A stretch of DNA of 64,000 bases from Chamaea fasciata (taxonomy: Eukaryota; Chordata; Aves; Passeriformes; Sylviidae), in NCBI GenBank assembly GCA_029207755.1, contig JARCOQ010000006.1, forward strand, positions 5,186,846 through 5,250,845, read 5' to 3'. Positions 52,101-63,215 of the stretch are shown in pieces; within the stretch, counting starts at the first letter, position 1, and each line of letters begins with the position of its first letter. Under the pieces are notes generated by a model. It was not told where the DNA came from, searched no databases, and saw nothing but the letters and a program-made list of their open reading frames with translations. A program made the translations under genes and the position numbers.

Positions 52101-55100
52101 ATGGCTGTATAGGGTGTAAAAACCAAGAGCGTTTTCTCTTAACAACGGGCAGCATATGTGTACATGTATGTATTGGTAGCTGGTTGAACTAAGTGGTCTT
52201 AAAATAGTTTACCGCAGCTGCTGTTCTGTTGCAGCAGCTTGCTGCTTTCTTGCATGTAACTTGAGTTGGTATGGTTAAATACAAAATTTGTAACTTTTCA
52301 TAATGTGTCATATCACTTTTAAAAATCATTTAAATTTCTATTGAATAAATTGCCTATTGTGGTAATTTCTTTTAGCTTAGGCCACTTTGTCCATTGCATA
52401 GTCATATTGATTTTTCATTTTCTCCTAATACTGTGCTTACTAAATATAAATGACTTGGGTTTTAATGAAAATATAATTCTTTCTTTGGTGCTATTCCTAT
52501 CTCTTTATGTATTAGTTAATAACATTTTATGTAAGAAGCAATGTGTTGTATGTTTTCAGCACAGGATCTATAATAACTAGAGCCATTTTTCCTTTTAGCA
52601 ACAGAAACTGCACAACAGCTCAAGAAGACTGCAGGAGTGCCTTTCCATGCCAAAGGCAGGGGACTGGTCAAGAAGATAGATACAACAAGTATGGCTCACT
52701 TTCATCAGTTCTCAGAAAGAAAACCTGACAAAGTAGCCTTGATGAAGAATAAAATTATTGTTTTTTACAAAAGCTTAAATTCTTTTGGGAGCAAAGGATT
52801 TTTCTCTTTCTGCCTCCCTCTCTCCTGATACTGAAATATTTCTCACATGTCTTGTCAGAAAGAACAACAGTGTGGGGGGTTTTTTAAATGGCAAGTATAT
52901 CTGCCATGCTTCTAAACTGTGTGCAGCTAGATCATGCCTATAGACTTTGATAGGAATTTAATTTGCATCACTCCAGGAATAACTCCTGACTAAGCCATGT
53001 TGCTCCAAAAGAGAACAGAGTAGATCACAGTAGTCTGCTGTGCTCTTTGAAATGCTGTGAAGTAGACTGAAACTATCTTATATTTGTATAATTCTGTCTG
53101 GAGAAAGAAGAGGGGACAGTGTGTTCTCTGCAGCCAAGGCTGAGCAGTGAATTTTACATGGCAAACCCATGGAGTGATCCTTCAGCTTTGTATTAATGCA
53201 TTTCACCTGTTTGCTGAAGTTCCTGACCTGCTTGAATTTTTCAAATAAGGTTTGAGAAGAGGGTTTAAAATTAGTTACATACTCTTAAGTCACTTCACAG
53301 GTATAATTTTCCTGGCTGCCAGTGTTGCTGAGATGTGAACCTTGGAGTGGTTTCTTGGTGCTGTGGCTGCAAGCTATGATGTACTTTGTGTCTATGCTAT
53401 TTAAGATAGGCTTTGAGGGCTGAAGGTTGGCCTCATGTTCATGCAGAAAATGCAAAAGGTCTAGTTGTAATTTGAACTAAAAATTGTTCCATTAGAGAAA
53501 AGGACTGTTAGTTCTTGGTATTCTGTGTAGTTGTTGAGTTACTAAAGCAAATTCTTAGATCTGACCTTTAGGGCCAGTTGGTCTCTAGAAACACGAGTTG
53601 GGGACTTGCTGAGGTTTGCTCTACTGAAAGGTAATTACATGGGTCAGAGCATTGTCCTATAGTGAAAACATTTTCAGTACAAGAGGGATGCAGAGTCTCT
53701 AAGCTCAAACTGAAGTTCTCTGTCTATCTTCAACTTACAGGGCATGATGAGATTGTCAGGAAGCTCAAAGACCTGATATGTATATGTATCCCTTATCTTT
53801 TAATAGTTAAAAGATTGCTGTGTTTAATGGCAGCATTAAGTGTGAGGTAGAAGGGGCAGCATCATAGAGTTGGGAGAAAACAGATGCTTACAGGTGTAGC
53901 TGATGGTACTGAGTATTGAGACAGCAGGTGTTCTGTTTGCACTGTAGACCCAGACTGGATCCTCCTCCTTGTGCAAACAGCAGCTCTAGAATTTCACACC
54001 CCTGTGTGAGGCAGTAACTTAACCTTTGCAGTTGATCACGAGCCCTTAGCCCTTCAGAAGCTTGGCTGAGAGTTTTGGTTAAATGTTCAGAGTTTATTTT
54101 TTACAAATAAAGAAATCATCTGTGTGTATAGGAAAAGTAGATTTTGTTAGCAGTGCACCTGTTTGATTACATCATGTAGAATGGGGCTGCAGGCACTGGT
54201 CAGAGATTGCCTGTTACTCCTTTGAAGAGTAAAAGCTAATCTGACCTTTGAGGGACATGTAATGTTATAGCCAGTTCGACATTATAAACATTTTAATTTA
54301 ATTTAAAGGGCAGGTAGTGTGTGTGTTAAGAAGGGGAAGAGCTGAAGAACTCGTTAAAGCATTTTTCATAACCAGTTATGCACATATTTCAGTTGTTGAT
54401 TTTTTTGCTCTTCCCTAAGCACCACTCAAAGGGATACCAAAACAAGCTCCCTTCAGGAGTACTTCAGCACCCAGTGTCTTTAGTCCTTCTGGAAATAGAA
54501 CTCCTATTCCTCCTTCAAGAACACCTTTGCGCAAAGAAAGAGGAGTAAAGGTAGGTGCACTTCTTGCTTTTCTGCTCAGTTCTCTTCTTTCACCTAAAGT
54601 GATTTTTTGCTGCTGCTTTGAATCAATGTATTAAAAGGAAAAAAAAAACAACAACAACCCTGAGGATGATATTTAGAGATAAACTACATATATTTAACAA
54701 TGATTATTAAGTTTTCTGGTCTTTCTTTTTAGCTCCTAGATATCTCTGAGCTGGATATGGTGGGTGCTGGTCGTGAAGCAAAGAGAAGAAGAAAGACATT
54801 AGGTTGGTACAGCATTCTACTTACAAAGGCTGTCAGTACACCTGGAAATAGGATCAAGACTTGTAGTACCATTTTGTTCTTAAGCTGCTAAAGCTTAGCC
54901 GGAGCTAAACTTAAAAAAATGAGGGGATGTGATTCCAACCAACTCAAACAAGTCTGAAGGGAGGATTTTCACTTGTTTCAGTGCTCCTACTCATAGTGCC
55001 CTGGCCTAGGTAATATAACTCAGTCATGTGAAATGATTGAGCTAATCAGTTGTGCTTTGGGCAGCCCACAGGTGTGTGAGTGACTTCAGTACTGGAAATT

Positions 55101-58100
55101 TTCTGAGTTATTTTCATATGCTCACTTCTACTGGCTGTATGGCCATGAAAATTGGGTGAAAGTAATGTTGAAAAAATTTATAGCACTTTACAAAATTTTG
55201 ACTGAGAGATCTGAGCAAGTGAATAATATCTGATACACTGCTTTTAAGGCTAGTGATAGGGAAGTGCCCTACTTAACCATATCAAGAAGATACACTATGC
55301 AATGCATATTTGTCCCAAAACAACTTTTTTTTTTGTATTTGTCACAAAGAAAGAATAGCACCTCAGAACAAAACCATAATTGCAATTAAAAGGTGGCTTG
55401 GGCTTTCATGCTTTCTAGTATCAGATTACTCAGTTACTGTATCCTATACATTGTGGTTCAGTTCATTATTGGGTTCGTTATAAAGCTGTGTGTGTTTGGA
55501 GGTTACTGTATCTATTTCAGCATATGCCTCTTCAAGCATGTTTTAGCATACTTTGAGAAATGCATTTTTATATCTTTGTTGAAAAAGTATACTCAGTATT
55601 TCTGAAAAAGGTTTTGGACTCACTTCTGTTTTATGCAATAGATACGGAAGTCGTGGAAAAACAAGCCAAAGAAGAAACAGTAGTAGAAAATGCTACCCCA
55701 GATTATGCTGCTGGCCTTGTATCTACACAGGTAAAACCAAGCAAAGTCAGTCAAACAAAAACCAACCAGTCAAAAAAAATACAGTCTTGACGTGTGCTAT
55801 TCTAAACCACTTAAATGCTGTAATGGTGTTTCACTTACTTATTGACGCATTTCTCTTTATGTAAAAATTTTTACTTTTTTTTTTCAAAATTCCATTGTAT
55901 TTTCACCAAAGAAAAAGCTATTGCTATCAGTCATTCAGTCAGGGAGAGGGAGAACAAGTCATGTGTAGGCTTTTTTCCTCCTATTTCAGGTATAGCAAAT
56001 TAGAAACTATGGTGCAGCTTTGTTTTCTCAGTCAGGGTGTAGGTTCTGCAAGAATGTTATGTCCTGCCCTTACTTTTGAGTGAGAAACTGTCTGTTGGGC
56101 ATGTGTGACAAGCCAAGGCCAATATACAGGCAGATCTTGGTAGGCCAGAGATGGGAGTGAAGGTCATTGCGTCTCTTTCTGCAGAGTGCTAAGAGAATCT
56201 TCATTTTAGCAAGTTCCACATGTTACAGAATGCCCATGTTTTATTAGTAGGGCTGCCTTAAGTGATCTGTTAGACATATTCCCCAAAACTGCTTTCATCT
56301 CTCACCCCCTTATGTTCGCAAGGCTAGATCAGGCAGTTAAATCGTCAACCATGCTGCTGTCTTCATGCTGTGTATGCAGTGTCATGTATAATTAAGTACA
56401 AAATGAGGCTTTTTCTGTAGCTTCATCATCCTGGATGGCATCACTCATGTTGGTGTTGACTGCCTGTTTCAGTGGGGATGGTGTTTTTGCCTGTGCTCTT
56501 TCTGCTGCCTTCTGCTTGCCTATTTCGCAAGAGGCCTTTGTGTTCTCCTGGGTAATACCCTAGTAGGCCTTGTGCCCATTGATGGATATGAGTCTACTTG
56601 CTAATGGTGTAGAGCATATTTCCTCTGGTAGATCACTTAATCCTAGAGTGTAATTCTTCACAGAAAAGAATTTGCGTCTGCACAAATTTCTGATGTCTGA
56701 AGTAGAAAGTTAGTGTTGAACAGGTTGTTAGGTAGGGCTCCTAACAGAGGAATTCCCAAAAGGAATATCTTAGTAAAACTAATGTTGAAGTTGTATTTAA
56801 AATGCAGAAACAGCCCATGAATACTTGCAGTGTGGCTTTAATACTTTCTTTTCTCTTCTGTAGAAACTTGGCTCGTTGAACAATGAGCCTGCACTACCTT
56901 CTACAAGTTATTTACCTGCTACCCCCAGTGTGGTACCGTCTTCCTCCTATATCCCAAGCTCTGAAACACAGCCAGGTAACAGACACTTCTTTGCTCTTGG
57001 GTCCTGATAACTCCAGCTCTGTACAGTTTTACTGTCTGGCTGTTCTTGTATTTACAAACCTACTGTTCCTCAACTTAAGTGAAACTCCACCTTAGCAATA
57101 GAAAATCCATTGCAAGACTCCAGTCTTTGAGTTTTGGGAAACCAGACATATCATTTAACCTAAGTAAAGAACATAATTGTTGGCTCTAAATTTTTAAGAG
57201 TGACTACTACGTAAGTCAAGTAAGTGAAACAATTTCCTGGTTTTTTTGTTGTTTTTTTTTTTTTTCTTATGCAGTAATAGAAAATCCAGCTTTTGTAATC
57301 TCCAGAGAGTAATCAGTTTAAGTCTGAAGTATATATTTCATGCACACACATGATAGCATGCACAAAATAGTTGCTTTAAGAAGTCAGTTTCATTTCTAGA
57401 GGCAAGTATATATTACCTTTCACACAGTTTGGGATTAAGGCATCCATTTTTCTTTTACCTTTGTATAAGAAAGATAATAGCTGACCTCTTACATATATTG
57501 AAAAGTGCTGTTATTTTCAGTTCTAGAAAATTGCCAATCGTAAAAACTAGTTTGTACAAGTCCTTTTTTCCTACACTTTTATTTAACCAACTTGATTTTA
57601 TTTTTCCTTCCCTGCCGTGTGTGAAGTCTTTTAAGGAATGTATCAATTTGTGGTAACAGATGTCCATGACTGGGATTCATGACCAGATCTGTCTGTTAAC
57701 AGAGAAGCAATATTTCAGTTTAATACGTTATTTTTACTTTTGTTGGTGAGCTGTGGCATTTTGGGCATTATAGAAAACTGCCTGTGCAAAACCCAGTCAA
57801 TTCATTTGTCCTCAAAACAGTTCAGAATCTCTCTGAAGGTCTGTGCACATCTTTCTCTGGCAGAAATTTGGCACCTCCTGAAGGAATGCAGCCAGGAACA
57901 CATCAGTGTGTCAGCAGCTATAGTACTATTTTCCAGAGTGTTGGCATTGTGTTCAACAGCAGGAAAAGCCAGTTTAAAATTCTCTATTCTCTACTCTTTC
58001 CTTTAGGAGTATGGAGTATTTAGCTTTTCTTATGGACCAGAAATATAAAACTGTTTTCTTGATATAAGATACACACAGAAGATCCACAGACTTGGCCTCA

Positions 58101-61100
58101 TATAATCTGAGGTTGAATAATTAAGACATTACTTTATGAAAGGCAGTTACTCTGACAGGAGACAAAGCCAGTAAGGAAACTTGTACAAGAATAAGGAGTA
58201 ACTCGTATTATATAATTGTATATTAGTATTTTCAGTATCTTAATGGCGCTTCCTTTGAAAGCTGCCACTACATTACGTAAAAACTGATGAAATATTTTTT
58301 GACCTGCTCTGTGCAATAGTACAGCAACAATCCTGGTAGGATCAGAGTACAGTTGTTATAGCTATATAAACTGAAAAGTAAGTATAGCAGTTTCAATTTA
58401 ATAAATTGGATATCGATTAAACATCAAATTTGATGCTAAATATAGTGTATCTGTATTGAACAGCTAGTTATTCTGTTGTCTAATTATTTCTAAAAATAAT
58501 TGAGTGGAAAGAGCATTAGCTCAACTTTTTCATATGGATATTAGATGGCATATTGAATCATGGTGCTAAAATGGAATCGTCAGAGATTTCAGGGTTTTTT
58601 AAAGGCCTAATGTGATGGGTGATGCTAATCCCTATTTGTGGATAATAATGTTTTTAATTATGCTGACTGGTTTTTGCAGCTGGCTCTGCACGAGAGGCCT
58701 TGCAGACCAACAGACAGACTGAAGAGCCTGCAGCTCCAAATGCTACTACAACTCTCCCTGCACAGTTCAAACAAAGAACACCCATGTACAACAGTAACTC
58801 TAATCCCCCTGCAGCTACACCTACCTCACCCCTAACACCCACCACACCTCCTGCCATCTCCCCTGCAGCACAGGCACCACAAGTGGTTCCCCAAACTCAG
58901 CAACAGCCACCACCGAAGAAAAGCCTCTCTCTCACAGTAAGTAAAACCAGGTTCTTTTTGACTGATGGTTTTGATGTGGATTGGATCTCATTTATATGTT
59001 GGCCTTTGGATCGTGGAGTGGTTGAGTGAGGCTGCTTTTTTATAACCGAAGATGGCAAAAATACTTTGTGGTTTACTATTGCTGTCTTAATGTTATTCAC
59101 AACATTTTTAATTGTGTAGTGTTAATGTTGCAGTAAGATGTCGTTACTTAATGCTGTTTGTTACAAAAAATAATGTGTTGCTCATTATATAGAATTTTGG
59201 GTGAAAGGTGTATTTCCAGCAGAAATTGCCCAGCCAGTTGCACATAATATAAATTGCTGTAGTAGGAAAAAATGCATCAATAGATTGTTTCAGGGTAAAA
59301 GATTTTATTTCTGATCCACCTCATCCCTCCATTACACATTTTTCAAAGCTTGAGAGTGGGGATATATCTTGAAGCTTCTTATTCCTGGTACTTTGATGTA
59401 TATATTGTGTGCATACTTGGAGGTTCAAGATGCAACTACCTGAAGACTTTGCTAAGCACATCTGTAAGCCTGGCTTGCAAGATCTGAACTTTAGCAAGCT
59501 GGGTGACTTCTTCTTTTCAGTACCTCTGCTGCATTTAATAAAGTAAAAGAAATCCTCTGAAATTATTACAAGCCTGGGTTTATTGGATTATAGAGAAAGC
59601 ATTAGATTATTTTCTTTTTTCTCTAATGTCATAAAGGACACAAAATTGATAACATAAACATTAAGCCTCTTACATGTTTCTGTAACTATTTGAAAGTGGG
59701 GTGTTCTTTTTCAACATCCAGAGTTCAGTTTGTCACTGCTGTGTGTGTTAGGTTATAAGTATTGCAGAGGGGAAGCCTTGAGGTTAAGATTCCTTTTTTG
59801 TTAACTTTTTGTAGGTTCTCCGAACTTTCACCTTATTCTTTTATGCTCATCTGTGGGTATTTATGGGGTCCCTGTTGGCAGAGTTTTTTCTCAGCTGAAT
59901 TGATGTTTGTTGCATCTGTTACAGAGGGAGCAAATGTATGCTGCACAGGAAATGTTCAAGACTGCAAACAAAGTTACAAGGCCAGAAAAGGCTCTTATAC
60001 TTGGATTCATGGCAGGATCCAGAGGCATGTATTGATATTAATTTAGCTTGCTTTTGAATACACAAATCTGAAATACAGCCCAGCATTTCTAAATGTGCAT
60101 ATGAGAGTGCATTGCTTTAGCTGTGTCTGTATGTGCTGGACTTGTTGCTTTACTCTGGACTCTACATCATTTTATGAATTACAGTTCTAGCTACTTGGAA
60201 GTGAGTCTTTAGGGTCTCTTTCCACTAAGTCAACTGGTCTGTCAGAACAGCTGCTGACCACAATTTAACTGAACTCACTGGAATCTTGGCTTAGGGTTGA
60301 AGGGAAATGGCAGCTGGTAAGCAGTGAACAAAGTGGTAAGTTAGGTTCTGCTGCTCTGCCTAGAGGACCAGTGAATGTAAATTTTTTTGTGGACAGTTGA
60401 TGTACCAGTTGGGTAGTACAGAACCTCTTTGCTAATTCCTTGCTTTAGAAACTGGCAATTGTTATCTCAGAGGCTTTAGATAACAACTGGTGCTGTGAAT
60501 CGCAGGGAGATAAACTGTCTCATGGCTGGATCCTGTTATGTATTGGCCTTGATAGACCAAAGCTGTTTTACCTAGAAGATTATCAGATGTAAGATGAGAA
60601 GGGGCTTAAGAGTCCTTAAATGAACTCCATCATCTGCACTAGCTCTGGTTTCTAATTTGGTATTTGGGGAGCTCTTATAACCAGAGTCCTGCAGCCTAAG
60701 TATGGGTCGTGCATTTGGAGTAACAAAATACACTAGTGAGAATGGCCAGAGCAGAGTTACTGTGGTGATCCCTGGGCTTGAAGTTTGGTGCATCGTGCAT
60801 TAATGATAGTGTTTTCAGTACTCAATGCTACTTCAAATTGCAGTAGGAGGCTGTACTTTAATATCTACATGGACAACTGTTTCTAACACTAGGTAAAATA
60901 CTATTTTTGAACTGTGTGCAATACAGATTCACATATATAATAAAGTATATATTAATACAAATTCCTTCAGTAATAATGTCAGCATCTTCTGAAGGTTAGA
61001 TAAATAACTGCCAACTGATACTCTTGAGCATCATTCCAGTACCTTGAAGTGTAACGTTTAAAACTTCTACTGGCATGGAGCTGAGTCTGGGACAAGTGGT

Positions 61101-61705
61101 TTCAGTGAAGCTTTTTGGGCTTCCCTAACAGCTAAAAATTCTTGAGGCGTTTAACTACAAAATGTCTCCCAAGTAAAGTAACTCTTTAGTAGTTCAGGTT
61201 TACCAACTCCATTTAAATATAAGCTTTTCTTCTGACTCTTGAGGCAGAGAGAAATGACACTGGCAGGCTTTACTCCCTCTTTTATTGTTCTTCCAATTAC
61301 TTTAGCCTTGAGCTTCATCTTTTGGGGTCTGGTTTTGTTATTTTTAAAACCCAGTCTCAGGAGTATGGAGGGAGGAAAATCTTTGTCTGTGATTTGCTCA
61401 TCTTTGGGTTTGAGAGTTGTTTGTGTTTTGGGTTTTTTTTTTTTTTTAAGCATAAGAATCCCCTATCTTGTCTAATACACTGTTGAAATTTATAACATGT
61501 TTCTCTCCTTGTTTCTGCAGAGAACCCTTGCCAAGAGCAAGGTGACATCATCCAAATTAAACTTAGTGAACATACAGAAGATTTACCAAAGGCAGATGGC
61601 ACTGGCAGCACCACTATGTTGGTTGACACAGTCTTTGAAATGAACTATGCTACTGGTGAATGGACCAGATTCAAGAAGTACAAACCTATAACTAATGTTT
61701 CCTAA
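42976..61705 (+). CDS. NELFA: NELFA, negative elongation factor A
   Basis: Eleven coding exons join to 1578 bases and 525 residues (the human protein has 528). The translation starts MASMRESDTGLWLHNKLGS and ends at TNVS, and it follows the vertebrate NELF-A sequence throughout. NELF-A is a nuclear subunit of the NELF complex (with NELF-B, NELF-C/D and NELF-E), which with DSIF holds RNA polymerase II in promoter-proximal pausing. Residues 1 to about 190 form the helical domain that binds NELF-C. A basic patch KRRRK lies at 272-276 and could be a nuclear localisation signal. Residues about 309-431 are rich in Pro, Thr, Ser and Gln and are probably disordered. Residues 432-525 form a conserved C-terminal part. 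Ten introns: nine are GT-AG, and the one after exon 10 is GC-AG. The start chosen is the family start; an in-frame ATG lies 14 codons upstream at 42934. Confidence 0.98.
43186..50266 (+). other. NELFA: NELFA intron 1
   Basis: The largest intron (7081 bp), phase 0. Its first 300 bases are part of the CpG island. It holds short T runs (45240-45251) and an AT-rich TATATA tract near 44.36 kb. No mobile element or coding exon was recognised. The other introns are 182 to 1731 bp long and also show nothing beyond short homopolymers such as the T run at 57241-57266. Confidence 0.85.
50267..50438 (+). CDS. NELFA: NELFA exon 2
   Basis: Residues 71-127 plus one base, from MKGALTEIIQL to LRE K. The acceptor follows a strong T-rich tract ending TTAG; the donor is GTAAGC, phase 1. 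This is the core of the NELF-C-binding domain. Confidence 0.97.
51524..51685 (+). CDS. NELFA: NELFA exon 3
   Basis: It completes codon 128 (Val) and encodes SECETSAMLPLECQY through LRAELLQK. Acceptor TGCAG, donor GTAAGT, phase 1 on both sides. Confidence 0.97.
52599..52688 (+). CDS. NELFA: NELFA exon 4
   Basis: Ninety bases encoding STETAQQLKKTAGVPFHA to KKIDTT. Acceptor TTTTAG, donor GTATGG, which is weaker than its neighbours. The split codon A|CA restores Thr before PLKG in exon 5. Confidence 0.95.
54420..54550 (+). CDS. NELFA: NELFA exon 5
   Basis: Encodes TPLKGIPKQAPFRSTSAPS to KERGVK. Acceptor CCTAAG, donor GTAGGT, phase 0. Ser/Pro-rich with an SRTPLRK basic stretch. Confidence 0.96.
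54733..54802 (+). CDS. NELFA: NELFA exon 6
   Basis: Seventy bases encoding LLDISELDMVGAGREAKRRR and KTL. It carries the basic patch. Donor GTTGGT, phase 1. The intron before it is only 182 bp. Confidence 0.96.
55642..55730 (+). CDS. NELFA: NELFA exon 7
   Basis: Completes Asp279 and encodes TEVVEKQAKEETVVENATP to LVSTQ. Acceptor AATAG, donor GTAAAA, phase 0. Confidence 0.96.
56864..56975 (+). CDS. NELFA: NELFA exon 8
   Basis: Encodes KLGSLNNEPALPSTSYLPAT to SSETQP. Acceptor CTGTAG, donor GTAACA, phase 1. Start of the Ser/Pro-rich linker. Confidence 0.95.
58680..58936 (+). CDS. NELFA: NELFA exon 9
   Basis: The largest coding exon (257 bases), from AGSAREALQTN to KKSLSLT. It has the conserved FKQRTPMYNS and TPTSPLTPTTPPA segments in a Pro/Thr/Gln-rich context. 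Donor GTAAGT, phase 0. This is the part that differs most from the mammalian protein, including its length. Confidence 0.95.
59925..60024 (+). CDS. NELFA: NELFA exon 10, with a GC splice donor
   Basis: One hundred bases encoding REQMYAAQEMFKTANKVTRP to MAGSR. To join in frame to ENPCQEQGD of exon 11 it must end at 60024, where the intron starts GCATGT. The nearest GT, four bases downstream, would shift the frame. The exon therefore has a GC-AG intron. Confidence 0.93.
61521..61705 (+). CDS. NELFA: NELFA exon 11 and stop
   Basis: Encodes ENPCQEQGDIIQIKLSEHTE to KYKPITNVS and stops at TAA (61703-61705). Acceptor TTCTGCAG. Confidence 0.97.
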
Positions 61706-62075
61706 GAGACGCAGCAGCAGCAGACTGGACCAAATCAAGCTTAGAGTCAACCAGCTCATAGAGTATGTCAACTGTACAAAATGGCATTCATGTGTACATT
61801 TCTTATTACCCTCCAGAGTAGAAGCTATGCTCCTCAAACTGAGCTCAGTGAACACAGAAGATGATGGTGTCAAACTCACTTTATTTCTTTTTTATTGATC
61901 TTGGGAGAGGGAAAGATGATCTTGATGTGGGGGACATTGTTGGTGTGTTTTTTGTTTTCCTGCAGTTCAGGATGCTGAAAAAGAATATCACAGAAGGGAG
62001 CAGTTTACTGCTAAGTACCAGAGGAGAAGACTACTGCAGTCATTCACGGTTTACTGTTAATTGAGGGCACAGATC

Positions 62076-62081
62076 TTTATT
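62076..62081 (-). terminator. Possible antisense poly(A) signal
   Basis: CAATAAAG on the - strand, about 820 bp downstream of the candidate antisense stop codon. Further - strand AATAAA copies lie near 61.88-61.90 kb. If used, the antisense transcript overlaps the NELFA 3' untranslated region. Confidence 0.3.
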
Positions 62082-62903
62082 GTAAAAACATTTTCTTTGG
62101 CAACATGAGTTCGGTCATAAGAACGGATGTTTGAAGCACCACAGGTCGGTGCTTGATAATTTTGTATTTCAGCTGCAGTATAACTGTTGCAGATGGTAGA
62201 TGTCAGTGTCTAAAGGTACCCACTGTATGTGTAGCTTATTTATGCTTGGGTCATAGGATGAGATTGAGCAGCTTTGTTAACTCTGTATTGTCAATGTACA
62301 TGCCCAGCATGAGTTAATCTATATTGGGCATTATTTGAGATAGACAGAAACTGAGTATCATAACTTTCTGAAGAAAAAAACTCATCAAAATTCTAAAAGT
62401 AACTGTGGCTTGTCACTGCCTGGAAGTGATAGTTTCTTGCCACAGGAGTCTTGGGGTAGAAGTTGATCTACAGCTCTTGCATAACAAGCCCTTTGCACAT
62501 AACATACCTGGAGGAAGGGAAACAACTACATCTCAAAACCAACTGGAGCTCAATTTAAAAATGGCCCTAGAAATGGTTGAGACACATGTGAGTAAAGAAG
62601 TAGTTTTGTTGTCTTGAGGTACTGTTAATGTATGTTTGGTTGAGCAGTCATAAAGTGTTTGATTGCCAAGCCCTGACCCAGAAAGTTTTGAATGACTGTA
62701 GCTGTGGTTCTTAGCAGTGTAGTTTTATCAGTATAACTGCTAATGTGACCACAATTACACTGGCATATAAATGTGCCTTGTACTTTTCCCCTGTTAGTAG
62801 AAGCATAATTTTTTCTTTATAACTGCATTCATACCACTGTTGTAATCTGGCATTAATAGTACAAACAAAGCTGGCATTTACTGAGAGGATTTATGTACAT
62901 AAA

Positions 62904-63013
62904 TCAGGATTCCTTCTTGGGAGACTTGGCTTCATCATTGGAAGGAGTCTTTGATTCAGTGTCTGGTTTCTGCCAGTACTTGTGTGTGGAGCTGTGCTTG
63001 GTTGGGAATGCTG
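62904..63013 (-). CDS. Candidate terminal exon of an unidentified convergent gene
   Basis: On the - strand a strong acceptor (a long pyrimidine-rich tract ending TCTAAG) is followed by a frame of 35 codons ending at TGA. The predicted tail is hydrophilic and rich in Lys, Ser and acidic residues, with HKYWQKPDTESK near the middle and KSPKKES at the end. I do not recognise the family. NSD2 lies convergent to NELFA in mammals, but this is not the NSD2 C-terminus I know. It may be an alternative exon, another gene, or a chance frame inside a 3' untranslated region. Confidence 0.3.
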
Positions 63014-63191
63014 CTTAGAAGGAAGAAATACAAAGATGAGTAGCAGAGTGGTGATGTGTTGAGGTACCTTGGGCTGACTTAGAGGTTCCTGCTGAAATAG
63101 AACTTTTTGGACAAAATGAGGCTTTTTTGTTGTTGTTGTTCCTTTTTTCTGAAAAGAAAGCAGACCAAATCCCATAGTACACTTGTATACT

Positions 63192-63197
63192 AATAAA
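63192..63197 (+). terminator. NELFA: Poly(A) signal AATAAA, probably for NELFA
   Basis: The first canonical AATAAA downstream of the NELFA stop codon, about 1.49 kb after it. A T-rich stretch follows at about 63222-63231, as expected of a downstream element. A variant, ATTAAA, lies at 63302-63307. Confidence 0.6.
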
Positions 63198-63215
63198 GAC
63201 ATTTAGATGTTTGAT

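Larger units (their letters stand above)
61706..63215 (+). other. NELFA: NELFA 3' untranslated region
   Basis: Sequence from the stop codon to just past the first canonical poly(A) signal on this strand. The exact cleavage site is not visible. The region overlaps an exon-like frame on the - strand (62904-63013). Confidence 0.6.

Noticed and set aside
60025..60030. Using the GT at 60029 as the exon 10 donor
   Set aside because: It adds four bases and breaks the frame into exon 11, while the GC donor joins the conserved protein exactly.
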